Source: Calonectria ilicicola
Taxonomy: Eukaryota; Ascomycota; Sordariomycetes; Hypocreales; Nectriaceae
Direction of reading: 5' to 3'
NCBI GenBank assembly: GCA_020809705.1
Contig: CP085830.1
Span: forward strand, 1,550,001 to 1,614,000
DNA length: 64,000 nucleotides
Below, one piece after another: positions 32,363-42,646 of the stretch. The number at the start of each line of letters is the position of its first letter. Position 1 is the stretch's first letter. The notes beneath the pieces are model-generated. The model worked only from the letters and a program-made list of their open reading frames with translations. It was not told the origin of the DNA and did not search any database. The position numbers and the translations under genes are program-made.

Positions 32363-34272
32363 GTCTTGGCGATCTTCTTTGGATGGAAAAGGCTGATGTC
32401 ACGAGCTCTTACACATCAAAATATGGTCTAAGAGAACAGGTGCGCGATTTTTATGCATTTCTATATCAGACCGTAAGACGAGCGGATAAGGGTAACCGCG
32501 TCTTATTCGAATCCTTCTGAGGGATGAGATCCACGACGACCCGCTTCATTTAGGACATTAAGCAAAATCGCCCATGTTTAAGATCATACCCTCGGATTCA
32601 ACTTCCTGACAATTTTGCGCTCGCTGTATGACCTCAGGTAATTTGCGTACATCTATATCACATGACCTATATTAGAGGCCATCCTGTTTAAGGAAAAGCC
32701 ACAGGCCTCACAGCAGACCCCCGCGTATTGGGCTCAGCGGGACACTTGACATATCCGCTCGATATATTTACTTTTATTTCTTATAGAACGAAAATTAATT
32801 ATAATATGACTCATTAAATACACATGGCATTTTACAATGCGAAATTCTGAAAACAGGGTCATACATGCCAATTTCTAACAAATACCGATTAAATCAGCTT
32901 CTCATGGGAATTAAGCGCCTTGCATTTCAACAAGTCTTGGATTACATATTGCTCACCCCTAATAGAAAGTTTATGATGCTTATGCACACCCTCTCTGAGA
33001 ACACGTGTCGGCCTACAATCATCATGTAGAGACCTCGTGCGTAGAGTAGATGGACTGGAGGGTTATAACAAAGAAAAGAAGAGCAACGCCAAGATGCAGA
33101 AGATCATCACTTTAGCGAGGGATGTGCAGGCACAGACGAACTTTGTAAGTGCCGCCGTAACGTAACCAATCGCAGTCATTCCCGAAAAGTACCGGGATCC
33201 CGGGCCCGGGTCTGGGGAAGCTTGAAACAAGCTGCTGACTGGCTTTTGAGTTTTCAAAGCTTCTCCAGGCGCTAAAATCAATCCGCCACGATCGATCTGC
33301 ACACGCTAGGCTGATCAGTGGTCAAAGACCAAGCTCCCCAAGCGTGAATATGCCGGGCACTACTTGCATATTCGCACACTAGCTCGCTGGATGCCGCTCA
33401 CCAGACGCGGTGGCTTTTTTGGTGTGGTACCATTCGGCCTTTCTCCATGTGGCAGCTGAAGGTTTTAGCACGTGTTGGTGTCATCAAGACACCCCGCCAT
33501 TTACATGACTAAAGCTATGGCTCCGTTTCCGGAAGTTGGGGAAGGGTCGGGACGAAGATCTGCGGCACATTTACCCCACGTGAGTGTTACGTGTGATGGG
33601 CGGCAATCACACAGCCAAGGCTCAATAAGCATGCCCATTCTTTTGTGGCTCAATTTATGCCAACGGTGGCGTTCTCAGTGACAGATCAATATCATCATTT
33701 ATGTTCGAAGCAGTACAAAGTTCATATCAAATGTTTATTATTAATTTACCCACAAGCTTGAAGCTGGGAAGCCATATTGCGCAAAGCGCGGCAGTTGCCC
33801 GAGTCAGTGGAGACGACGAGACACTCCAAATGTCTCACGTCGGGCTTTTTGCCTATTCTTCAAGCCCACGGGAAGGTCTCTTTTTAACCCAGTTGCTTAA
33901 AACGGCTTCTGACTTGGGCGCGCGCCCACACCGCATTATTTAAAGGGTAACATCGGGGGATTCCAAACCACGGGAATATACCAGGGCTACCATGTCAATA
34001 GAAGCTGCAAGGCCCAAAGGAAGGCCTTGACAGCAGGTGCTTTGGGCACTAATTAGTTCAATAGAATACCATTTTAAGTCCGATGACTTTGCGTTCTACC
34101 GAAAGTGATCAGATGTCAGAAATTGTAAGTTCTCACGACACGTTTGAGGGAATGATTTCGTCCGGGATGTAAGGATAAAAGTCAATACAGCCGCGCAGTT
34201 AAGACCGAAGTTTTCAGTCACTCTACCATCCCATGTTCATTCCTTGATACGCCATTTTAAACATCTCTTACT
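32363..34272. other. AT-rich spacer, no gene recognised
   Basis: About 1.9 kb. It is AT-rich between 32640 and 32990 and more balanced later. No motif-bearing frame. The last 150 bp should hold the GH64 promoter. Confidence 0.5.
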
Positions 34273-35637
34273 ATGCGTCTTTTCTCTGTCCTTACAGCCA
34301 TCCTGGCTTCCGTGGCCACGGTGCAAGCCGCTTCCATCCAAGCCAAATTGTCCCCTAACTACCTCAAGGTGACCCCCGGAAAGGTCAAAGATATGATTGT
34401 CTCCAAAGAGACAACTCTCAATGGGACTTATAGGGGCGGCCCTAAGCACATCGCGCCATCCGAATTGAAGGGTGCCATCTTTACGACTGATGCTACCGTT
34501 GCCTCTTCGGTTCGTCTTCACTTTGTGAACAAGATGGGCTCTGCCATCAACGCATACGTTGTTGGATTCGACTCCAATAATGCCGTGGTTTTTATCAAGA
34601 GCGACGGCAGTCTGTACTATCCCAGCTCTGGTGGCTCTTCGGTTCCCGTCCAGGTTCCCGACACCGTCAAAATCCCAGTTGCCAACGCCGGAACCTTGGA
34701 CATGACGGTCCCCATGACCCTTACTTCAGCCCGTATTTACTACTCCGTTGGTAGCCTGTATTTTGGTGTTGTTGGAACCCCTATTGGCGAAGGTCTCGTT
34801 CAGCCAGCGCCAGAAAACCCCTCCGACCCGAGTGCCGGGATACAGTGGGGCTTTGTCGAGTTCACTCTCACCTCCGACAACGTTCTCTGGGTCAATATAA
34901 GCTATGTTGACTTCCTTGGATTGCCCCTTGGAATCGAAGTCACCTCCAACAGTGTTGCCAAGCAAAGTGCGTATGGAGTCGATGCGGGTGCTCTTAAAAG
35001 CGTCTGCAGTGCTCTCCAAACTCAAACAAACTCAGACGGCCGTCCATGGAGTAGCATGTGTATGTCTGGATCCAACGGTCCTGTCCGCGCCCTGTCGCCT
35101 AATGCATACACTGGCGTAAATCCCAACGGCTTTGCAGACTACTGGACAACTTATGTGAACCAGGTTTGGTCCAAGTACTCCAGCCAAAATCTCGTCATCG
35201 ATACTCAAATGAGTGCCGGCAAGGTCAACTGCCGTGTCTCGGGCGATGTCATGAACTGCGATGGGGATAACAGAAGCTACAGCAAGCCCTCGGCCAAGGA
35301 CATTTGGGGTTGTGACAGTGGTCCTTTCGGAAAACAATCCAGCGACAATGCAGTTCATCTGGCCGTCATCCCTCGCCTCTGCGCTGCTTTCCACAGGTCC
35401 ACGCTCCAGCTGGCCGGTGGGGATGTCCAGCCCAGCCTAGGTTCCAGCAAGTACTATACCGTCAACCCCACAAACCACTACAGTCGGATCATTCACACGC
35501 ACGAGGTAGATGGCAAGGGCTACGCATTTCCTTATGATGATGTTGACCCTACAGGCTCAAGCTCTAGTGCCTCTGGTCTCATTCAGGCACCAAACCCCAA
35601 CACTCTGAGCGTCTGGATTGGAGGTCCGCCTGTTTGA
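34273..35637 (+). CDS. Secreted glycoside hydrolase family 64 beta-1,3-glucanase-like protein
   Basis: Single exon, 454 residues. The signal peptide is MRLFSVLTAILASVATVQA. The rest matches the GH64 / thaumatin-like beta-1,3-glucanase architecture: an N-terminal beta-sandwich (LHFVNKMGSAINAYVVG, WGFVEFTL...VNISYVDFLGLPLGIE), a central alpha/beta part with conserved Cys, and the typical terminal block with GYAFPYDDV. The family releases oligosaccharides from beta-1,3-glucan, the main fungal wall polymer. The enzyme could act in attacking other fungi, in remodelling its own wall, or in nutrition; the sequence does not decide. Catalytic residues were not individually verified. Confidence 0.85.
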   Translation: MRLFSVLTAILASVATVQAASIQAKLSPNYLKVTPGKVKDMIVSKETTLNGTYRGGPKHIAPSELKGAIFTTDATVASSVRLHFVNKMGSAINAYVVGFDSNNAVVFIKSDGSLYYPSSGGSSVPVQVPDTVKIPVANAGTLDMTVPMTLTSARIYYSVGSLYFGVVGTPIGEGLVQPAPENPSDPSAGIQWGFVEFTLTSDNVLWVNISYVDFLGLPLGIEVTSNSVAKQSAYGVDAGALKSVCSALQTQTNSDGRPWSSMCMSGSNGPVRALSPNAYTGVNPNGFADYWTTYVNQVWSKYSSQNLVIDTQMSAGKVNCRVSGDVMNCDGDNRSYSKPSAKDIWGCDSGPFGKQSSDNAVHLAVIPRLCAAFHRSTLQLAGGDVQPSLGSSKYYTVNPTNHYSRIIHTHEVDGKGYAFPYDDVDPTGSSSSASGLIQAPNPNTLSVWIGGPPV

Positions 35638-36319
35638 TGAGGTATCGCATCAAATCAAATATAGATTTTTTAAATACTTGGTTTCTTTGTAAATAATTAC
35701 ATAAATAAACCTCTATTGTATCTAAAGTCTGGTTCTCATCATCCTCGTGTTCCGCAAATCTAGCATTTAGCAGTTGTGCCTCGGCTCATGTTGTTCCGTG
35801 CTGACAGGAATGATGCGTTCGGAGAAAAGGCCTCAAACACACCATCACTCGTCAATCCGAAAATAATCGGCAATAATTGCTTCCCCAAACTTGCATTTAG
35901 TTGAACTAAAGTACACGGTTATGCAGGACCTATCACATCCATGCATATACGCCGCCGATTGTAGTGGTAAACCGAACCATTTGAACCACACGTGGGCAGG
36001 CACCTTGAGCTAGAATGCAGCTCCGGGGAATAAATACGAGATCCGACCTCCTTTTAGCATAGCGGTTGCATTTTTCAGGCCCCAGGTCATGAATTCCACC
36101 AGACATAGGAGAATTCGAGTCTTTTTTTAGGTGCTAGAGTAAGACCTAAAATATGCATCCCAAAAGTGCTTGCAAACATGAACATGCCACGTCTGGCGGG
36201 GTTGAGGAGTTAGCATTCGAGAATATGCAGTATATAAGAAGCTACGGTTAAGCATATTTGTGGAATTACTTGTCATCTTGAGAGGGGGAAATCCCAGAGT
36301 ATAGTTTGCGGAACCAAAC
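35638..36319. other. Spacer, no gene recognised
   Basis: An AT-rich 3' region of the GH64 gene, then the promoter of the next gene, with a TATA-like TATATAAG at about 36231. Confidence 0.5.
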
Positions 36320-37009
36320 ATGGTCATGATGAAAGCGGTCACTTTTTTAGCAGGTCTGGCATTCATCATGGTTGATGCTGCGCCCTCTGGCGGAGTTGAG
36401 TCAGCTGCAGCAACAACCACCTACGTCCCTCCACCAAGCGCTTCATGCGGGCTGGAAGGGAAGAAAAAAGACCTCAGTCAATTCCTCCCTTTTTCGTCCA
36501 TCAACGATATCGAAAGCGTATCAGCGTGCGCCGAGGTTTGCTACGATTACCACCACCAAAGCCTCTGCGAGTCGATCCAATACAACCCCAGCACTCGAAG
36601 CTGCGCAGTGTGGGCCACACCCGTCAACCGCACCATGGATCCTTTGGACGGAACGGGTCTCTACTATTGGGACAGAGAGTGTTTCCCGCTCGAGCCTGCT
36701 CCCCCGCCCACCGGAACCTCGGCACCCTTGCCCTGTCTACCGTCGGATGTCGTGTGCGGCCTCTCGGGCTCGCTCAGCACCTTTGACCCTTTCAGCACCT
36801 TTTATTACATTGATGACGCGGCGGCTTGTTATGCGATCTGCACAGATGAGCACCACTCGCCGCGCTGTGTTTCATATGCCTACTCGGAAGGATCCAGGCC
36901 GCGATGTACTTTTTATGATCACCCTCTGGCAGGATACTTTTCTCCCAGTGAAGGCAGCAATTGGTACTGGGACGTGGCATGTTTGGGCAATTCCGGGCCA
37001 TGTGAATAG
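36320..37009 (+). CDS. Secreted protein with two tandem cysteine modules (PAN/apple-like)
   Basis: Single exon, 229 residues. Three in-frame ATGs lie close together (36320, 36326, 36329), all followed by a signal peptide (KAVTFLAGLAFIMVDA). The mature part holds two homologous modules of about 80 residues. Each begins with CGL-x-G, contains ACxxxC around an aromatic/His-rich segment (YDYHHQSLCESI and TDEHHSPRCVSY), a late Cys before a short turn, and ends in YYWDRECF or WYWDVACL. Each module has six cysteines in matching positions, consistent with paired disulfides. A short Pro-rich linker separates them. The pattern resembles PAN/apple domains, which bind proteins or carbohydrates. No enzyme motif is present. 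It may be a surface protein or effector; this is inference. Confidence 0.75.
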   Translation: MVMMKAVTFLAGLAFIMVDAAPSGGVESAAATTTYVPPPSASCGLEGKKKDLSQFLPFSSINDIESVSACAEVCYDYHHQSLCESIQYNPSTRSCAVWATPVNRTMDPLDGTGLYYWDRECFPLEPAPPPTGTSAPLPCLPSDVVCGLSGSLSTFDPFSTFYYIDDAAACYAICTDEHHSPRCVSYAYSEGSRPRCTFYDHPLAGYFSPSEGSNWYWDVACLGNSGPCE

Positions 37010-37656
37010 GTCATGGTATGTACGGGTGGCATGGATGCATGCACACACTCTGGGCTGGATTTTAGCTTAAAATTGTATGCACATCAATCACACACAAATA
37101 TCATTTCTCCCTGCTCTCATTCGGGAATAATAACTCTGGCCCTGGCTGGCCAAAGCTCGGCCGATTGAGTTTACATCCATCAGGCATCCTGAAGGATCTC
37201 CAAGGCTGTCTCAACAGGAATGTTTTTTTCCCAGGCGATCATTCATTAAATTTAGTGCCGGAAACTATTGAATCGGAACCCACTGGGCGGATCCCAAACA
37301 TGGCCCCCCACACAAGACGATGAGGCATGAAATGAAAACACCAGCTCGGGTCTCGCCCTTTTAGGCTTATTGTAAGCGTAGTGAAATTCCCAAATTTAAG
37401 CACTTACGCAACGTTACCGGGCCTCTTGGCCGCTATTGGCTGGCCCCTGCAGCGCCTCGTTGGCTTTGCGTCGCTGGCGGCTGAGGTCCCACGAGTACGC
37501 GTATTTGTGGCTCCACGGGATTACGCACACAGAGCGCTAGACGGCGAAGGGCGTATTTAATAAAGCGCCTTGTCCCAGCACAGTGTGTACGGTCTTGAGG
37601 TAGGCTGCTCACCTTACGCGTATTTGTTTACTCAATCCCATTTTTTATTTGCAAAG
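37010..37656. promoter_or_regulatory. Spacer and promoter of the CFEM gene
   Basis: No gene seen. A TATA-like GTATTTAATAAAG lies at about 37552-37564, about 95 bp before the CFEM start codon. Confidence 0.45.
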
Positions 37657-38039
37657 ATGAAGTTTATGGTGGTCTTAGCCATGTGCGTGGCAGCACTTGC
37701 TCACCCCCAGGTTTTCCGGAGACGACCCGAAGCCTGCGTCAACGGGTGTCTCGGCGACAATGCACCAAGAGTGGGATGTGCCCTGGGCGATTTTGTGTGC
37801 TTGTGCCGACAGGCCGAGTATGCTGTCGCTTATTCAAAATCCTGTTTCAAGTCGACATGCGGGCTCAACGATCAAAAAATCAGTACGTGCAGTCTTTCCC
37901 TCCCTGGATTCACCAACATTACGCTTCGTTAACACCAAATGTTTCAGGTGCCATCCTTCCCCAGCTGATAACAGAGTGTGCGGTACGATCTCAAAACAGA
38001 GTCGACTATTCAACTTTCCAGGAGCCAATCCTATCATAG
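37657..38039 (+). CDS. Small secreted CFEM-domain protein
   Basis: Exon 1 is 37657-37882, intron 37883-37947 (GTACGT...TTTCAG, 65 nt, phase 1), exon 2 is 37948-38039; 105 residues. A signal peptide (MKFMVVLAMCVAALAHP) precedes eight cysteines in CFEM order: EACVNGC, VGC, FVCLC, KSC, STC and, only after splicing, TEC. Without splicing the last cysteine falls too early, which supports the intron. CFEM proteins sit in membranes or walls, or are secreted, and many bind heme or act as effectors during host contact. The heme-coordinating Asp is uncertain (LGDF lies before the CxC). A second possible in-frame intron (37983-38021) would shorten the tail. No clear GPI signal is seen. Confidence 0.78.
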
Positions 38040-39265
38040 CCATCGATTCATTACCGAGCTGGCCAGTAGCCAGCCCTCTTTTCGTCTTACAACAACCCAA
38101 CACCACCACCACCAACGCGAAGTAAACGCTACGACTTGCAGCCAGAAATTGGCAGGATCATGCTATATGACACAAAATCTTAGTGGGTCGCAGAATCGCG
38201 ACATCGGCTACCAATTCAGCCTCGTCCCGTTAAAATCCTCTGGCGCCGATCGCCATATATACCCCCGAACAACCCGAAGGATCACGGCCATCGCCCATCA
38301 CCCCAACATCTACGCCACAGCCAGACTATTATTGGCTGCCTCGAAAAACAACCCCGCGCTTAAGCAGCCACCAAACCGCGCAGGATTACCCAAACGCCTA
38401 TCTAAGTGGCCGTAACAAACGCTAAAATATGAGTGGCGTTTAAGCTTGGTAGCAACATTATCGGGCTCAGGCTCCAAGCATTTACGCGAAGGTGGTGCTC
38501 CCAGCTTAAGTTGACGTATTGCGATATTTTTTGCAACGCTTCTTTGGCTTCACCCTGTATTCTAGCTATAGCTATGTATTAAGATATCGCATATCCTGGC
38601 TCAAAATATAAAAAGTAGTACCAATTGCCCAACCGTTTCCAAGCATATGCAGGGAGTATCTCATCGAGTTTTAGCCAAGTTGAAGAATTCATGACCACCC
38701 ATAAGCGCGTAGAAGTTGCTTAGTTTGGGTTTACTGCATCAGTTTGGAACACACGGGCCTATCAAAGTCTTTATCATCTCACCGTAACCCTTTTCCGTCT
38801 TCGTATACATATTAGGGAAGCCACCTGCAGCCTAGAAAGCACCAAGTAAGCACCAGGCATCCAATTCAATCTGTTTGAGACCCTCCAAAAAGGACTGCCG
38901 ACTAAAAGACACAACAATTTGGGTTGGAGAATTAAGACCGAAACGGTATGAGTGGCGTTTAGTTTTGGCAGCGATTGCCGCCCATTTTTTGGCTGTCATG
39001 GCTCATTGGTTAACTCATGTTCAGCTGGAGCATAACCGCCAGCCTGAGTAATAATACCCGCTTTTTTTCCGCATACGATTATGCACTTTCAATACGAACA
39101 AATCCGAAGTGATTGGCATGTTCCTCTTTTGCCGTTATAAATAAGGACACCACATCTCGCAAAGGAAATGATGTTTTGTTCACTTTAGCATCGATCCTCT
39201 ATTCTCGCAGAACTTAGAACAAATTTAGACTTTCATTTGACAAATTTCCTCAACCGATATTCAAA
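38040..39265. other. Spacer with a short dispersed repeat
   Basis: No gene recognised. TATGAGTGGCGTTTA occurs at 38428-38442 and again at 38947-38961, each followed by a similar TTGG-AGC stretch. A TATA-like TATAAATAAGG at 39136 lies upstream of the next gene. Confidence 0.45.
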
Positions 39266-40564
39266 ATGGCCATTTTTATCTCAAGATTCTTCATCCTCGG
39301 CTGTGTTTTCCTTTGGGTGGCAAACCTCACACCTGTGAGAGCTGCCACATCAACGAAACAATTTCAAGAGTGGTATCCTCGATATCGCGATGTTTTCGAG
39401 AACATCACAGACACATTTTGCAAAGATCAATTTGAAAACTACGAAAAGGGCGTAAAAGATCATTCCAAAATCGACTTTTCAGGCGGTGGCGGCATCTACA
39501 CTGTCCTGACCCAGCCTCTTATAGATTGTATTCTCAACCAAACATCTGAGTTTATCAAGGGTAGCATGACCAGTGCCCAGGTGCTCCTAGGCGTCATGCC
39601 TACGATTCTATCCCTCCTTGGACCTTCTCATGAGGAGCTTTCCATGTTAGCGGTAGTTGGGAGACGGCCGTTGCTCGCAATGATCCTTGGCTTGGCCTCT
39701 CCAGGTGCTTATTTCAGCAGATCATTCGAGTACTCTAACCCAAAGGAAATATTGAGTATTCATAAGAACAGGCATCAGCAAAACTGGCCCGAAAGGCCAT
39801 TTTTATACCCGTTCGTGTCGTTGTTTGAATATGCCCTTGCCGTAGCTGCATGTTGCAACGCTATCACCAACTGCCAGCAAATTGGGGTATGGTCAATCAC
39901 CTCGTTTTGGACAGACTCTGATTTTGCACCACTCCTTTGGCTAGGACTTGGTAGCTTCATCCACTTGGTCGGCTTTTTCGTCCTCCGGCTCCGAATGTGG
40001 GGTTGGAGAGACGAGTCTAGCGCCTGTGAGAGAAAGGCGGATGAGTTTGAGGAGAGAATCAGCAGTAGATGCGCAATTTCCGATTGGTTTCAAGAGCTTT
40101 TTTCAAGGATAAAAGGAATAATCCTGCCTGTGGAATGGACTCCTTGTGCATCAAGAAAGTTTGAGTTGCGCATTGGAACATTCCGTGAGACAAAGCGGTT
40201 CTTGCTTATGGCATGGCTGGAATCAATCTTGACAGTCTTGCATATTGTGTTTGGGACCGTCTTGTTCTCCGGTACTCTGTTTGTGGGAGTACCAGACGCT
40301 CTATACATCTTGGGCAGGTTCCTGGCAGGGGTTCTCGTTTGCAGGATTATTCTCATGTTTGAAATAGCTGGCATGAGGAAGATATGCACAAGAATCGATG
40401 GCGAGGACTTGAGAGTTACGAATACGAGCCAAGGTTCCCCGGTGGTCACTGGTAATGAAAGTGAGAGCTCGATGACCACACTTCAGGCAGGAGGGCTCGA
40501 TGGAGTGTACCCAGCTATGCGACATGATGGCGAGGGACAACTTCAGTGCCGGGTTTTTCGATAA
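39266..40564 (+). CDS. Multi-pass membrane protein, unknown function
   Basis: Single exon, 432 residues. An N-terminal signal peptide (ISRFFILGCVFLWVANLTPVRA) is followed by an extracytoplasmic region with Cys and N-glycosylation sites, a hydrophobic stretch (TSAQVLLGVMPTILSLLG), the conserved-looking segment GRRPLLAMILGLASPGAYFSR, and several later membrane spans (FAPLLWLGLGSFIHLVGFFV, LESILTVLHIVFGTVLFSGT, LAGVLVCRIILMFEI). The tail is hydrophilic. I recall a group of uncharacterised filamentous-fungal membrane proteins with this GP..EE...VGRRPLLA layout, but know no function for it. The gene has no intron and no evident operon-like partner. Confidence 0.75.
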   Translation: MAIFISRFFILGCVFLWVANLTPVRAATSTKQFQEWYPRYRDVFENITDTFCKDQFENYEKGVKDHSKIDFSGGGGIYTVLTQPLIDCILNQTSEFIKGSMTSAQVLLGVMPTILSLLGPSHEELSMLAVVGRRPLLAMILGLASPGAYFSRSFEYSNPKEILSIHKNRHQQNWPERPFLYPFVSLFEYALAVAACCNAITNCQQIGVWSITSFWTDSDFAPLLWLGLGSFIHLVGFFVLRLRMWGWRDESSACERKADEFEERISSRCAISDWFQELFSRIKGIILPVEWTPCASRKFELRIGTFRETKRFLLMAWLESILTVLHIVFGTVLFSGTLFVGVPDALYILGRFLAGVLVCRIILMFEIAGMRKICTRIDGEDLRVTNTSQGSPVVTGNESESSMTTLQAGGLDGVYPAMRHDGEGQLQCRVFR

Positions 40565-40901
40565 TACGATCTTGGTTAAAATACACATTTAACACCATTT
40601 TTCTTCCGTGGCTTCATTTACCTTTTATATCAAAAGCAGCAATTGTTGCCACACGGGGTCGATGACGGAAAGATTTGATGACTACATTTCGTCCACAGTT
40701 CATCCACAGTGCAAATAGTCGCAAACAAGATAAATGTAACTTGTACTACCACACAAAAAGCAATTCGTTTGCCCGCATTGGTTGCATTTCCAAGGCAGGT
40801 GAAACATTCTGCTTACTACGCATGCATGACGGCACAAAAACATCCCCGTGACCCCTCACGCGCTTCGTTCGCAGCCTAACTCAAACATCACCGGGTGCAC
40901 C
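40565..40901. other. Spacer, no gene recognised
   Basis: Intergenic DNA between the membrane protein and the F-box-like gene; nothing noteworthy. Confidence 0.5.
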
Positions 40902-42242
40902 ATGGTAAGCCTTCTGCATCTGCCGCCCGAGCTTCTTCTGGCAATTTGCAAATTACTATGTCCTCACTGCACACCCGGAATTATTGACCGGTCACCGTCC
41001 CGCAAAGCTCTGTCTGCTCTATCTTGCACATGCAAGGAGCTCAACCAGTGGGCAATACCTGCATTGTACCACACGCCAGCCTGCAACACGAAGTCACTGC
41101 AGAGGCTCATCACCACACTCTCTCGGCGTCCAGATTTAGCTGAAAATGTCATCAACTTGTGGTATTATGGTGTACCTTTATGTCGCCACTATAGAGACCA
41201 AAGAGGGAATGAGAACGCGCCGCACGGGTATCTCACCGATTTGAAAGTGACTGACGGGCAGGCGGCATGCTTCCAAAAGTTGATGAAGAAATTCCCGGCC
41301 GCAGCAAATCTCTCTAAGGCATGGTACTCGAGGTACCTGAGGTCAACCGACGGCGGAACGGCTGGGCTCTTTGAAGCCAGCCCCATAGGTGCCTTAACCG
41401 CCCTGCTCGTCACTCAGGCGCCCAAACTCGTTGAGCTACGGTTGGAAGCGCACACCCGTCTGAAGTTGGCGTTTTCTGAGCCAGGTTCGCTTCCTTGCCT
41501 AACTAAACTATCCCTCATTCAACATGGCCGGGTTCGTGAAGACTTTGAAGGACGCGTGCTCCTTGACCGTGGGTGGTTTGTGCAAATCTTCGCGGCAGCA
41601 CCGGCCCTGAAAATACTTGAAATGGTTCGGTGCCCCCTCATAGGCTTGAACGGAGAGATCCCTTGTCATGATTTAAGCAAGCTGGTTATAACCAATTGCA
41701 AGACCCCTAGCAGAGCTCTGGAAACTCTCCTTCACGCGTTCCCCAGGTTAGAAAGCTTCTCTTTCCATACCAACTATTTCGAATGGGCGGCCATCAAGCC
41801 CCGTCAACTGGGTAGATTAGTAGACAGGTATTCAAAGAAGCTGCGATACTTGACGATAAGGGATGCGTCACCAGCAGCCGGGCATTTTCTAAATCGCGAT
41901 AGCTCCAAGCTTAAAGATCTCAGAGGCATGAAGTTCCTAGAAGCGCTAAATGTGGATTATTTTCAAGTGTGGGCAAAGGACGCCGGAGGCTTGTCGAATC
42001 AAGAACGCCTGGGGACACTCTTGCCAACATCACTCCGAATCATCAAAATCGACACTTTCCTCAACACTGAGCTGGCGAGCATGTTTGAACGGGAACTGAA
42101 AATTTGGAGAGAATCGAAAAAATCAGGGAAGAGAGAGCCCCTTGCACCAGCCGCACACAAATGGGATGAACCTCATACCGGGTTTATATCCAGTGGGATC
42201 ATTAAATGGCAGATTGCTGAACCTCGTTGGATTAATGGATAA
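40902..42242 (+). CDS. F-box-like protein
   Basis: Single exon, 446 residues from ATG 40902. The start (LLHLPPELLLAICKLLC) is a typical fungal F-box helix, followed by SALSCTCKELNQWAIPALYH, which completes the motif. The rest contains leucine-rich stretches (LTKLSLIQ, LKILEMVRCPLIGL, KLVITNCK, LESFSFHTNYF, LRYLTI) spaced like irregular leucine-rich repeats. F-box proteins link substrates to the SCF ubiquitin ligase through Skp1; the target is unknown. Confidence 0.78.
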   Translation: MVSLLHLPPELLLAICKLLCPHCTPGIIDRSPSRKALSALSCTCKELNQWAIPALYHTPACNTKSLQRLITTLSRRPDLAENVINLWYYGVPLCRHYRDQRGNENAPHGYLTDLKVTDGQAACFQKLMKKFPAAANLSKAWYSRYLRSTDGGTAGLFEASPIGALTALLVTQAPKLVELRLEAHTRLKLAFSEPGSLPCLTKLSLIQHGRVREDFEGRVLLDRGWFVQIFAAAPALKILEMVRCPLIGLNGEIPCHDLSKLVITNCKTPSRALETLLHAFPRLESFSFHTNYFEWAAIKPRQLGRLVDRYSKKLRYLTIRDASPAAGHFLNRDSSKLKDLRGMKFLEALNVDYFQVWAKDAGGLSNQERLGTLLPTSLRIIKIDTFLNTELASMFERELKIWRESKKSGKREPLAPAAHKWDEPHTGFISSGIIKWQIAEPRWING

Positions 42243-42646
42243 AAGGTGTTGTAGAATCGGGGATTGGGACAAGGTACAAGGGGGAAAGGGAGCAAAAAGG
42301 AAAGGGGCAAATCTTGTAATAGTTGTGTGTTTATTTACGCTTTTATTATTATTATTTTTTTTTTTTATAATTATCCATCCTTGTCAGGCATCTACGTACC
42401 AGTCACCGTCTTGGTTCCAAATACAACACTCATCACAGGCTAGATGACGTCGAGGAGCCCATGATACCCTACAGCCCTACCTCGGCCCTAAATTTAGCGC
42501 GGCGGGTCCCATCACATTACGTCGGCAAGTTCTTATCGATAACGATTCGATGCAGCTCAGGTCTTGGCCATGAGAGCGTCAAAAACAAAACACCAAAACA
42601 AGGACAACTGGCCTCGTCATGGAATCATGACACCCGCGCACTGACG
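42243..42646. other. Spacer with T-rich tract
   Basis: Contains a TTATTATTATT plus T-run at about 42343-42367 and the promoter of the next gene. No gene recognised. Confidence 0.5.
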
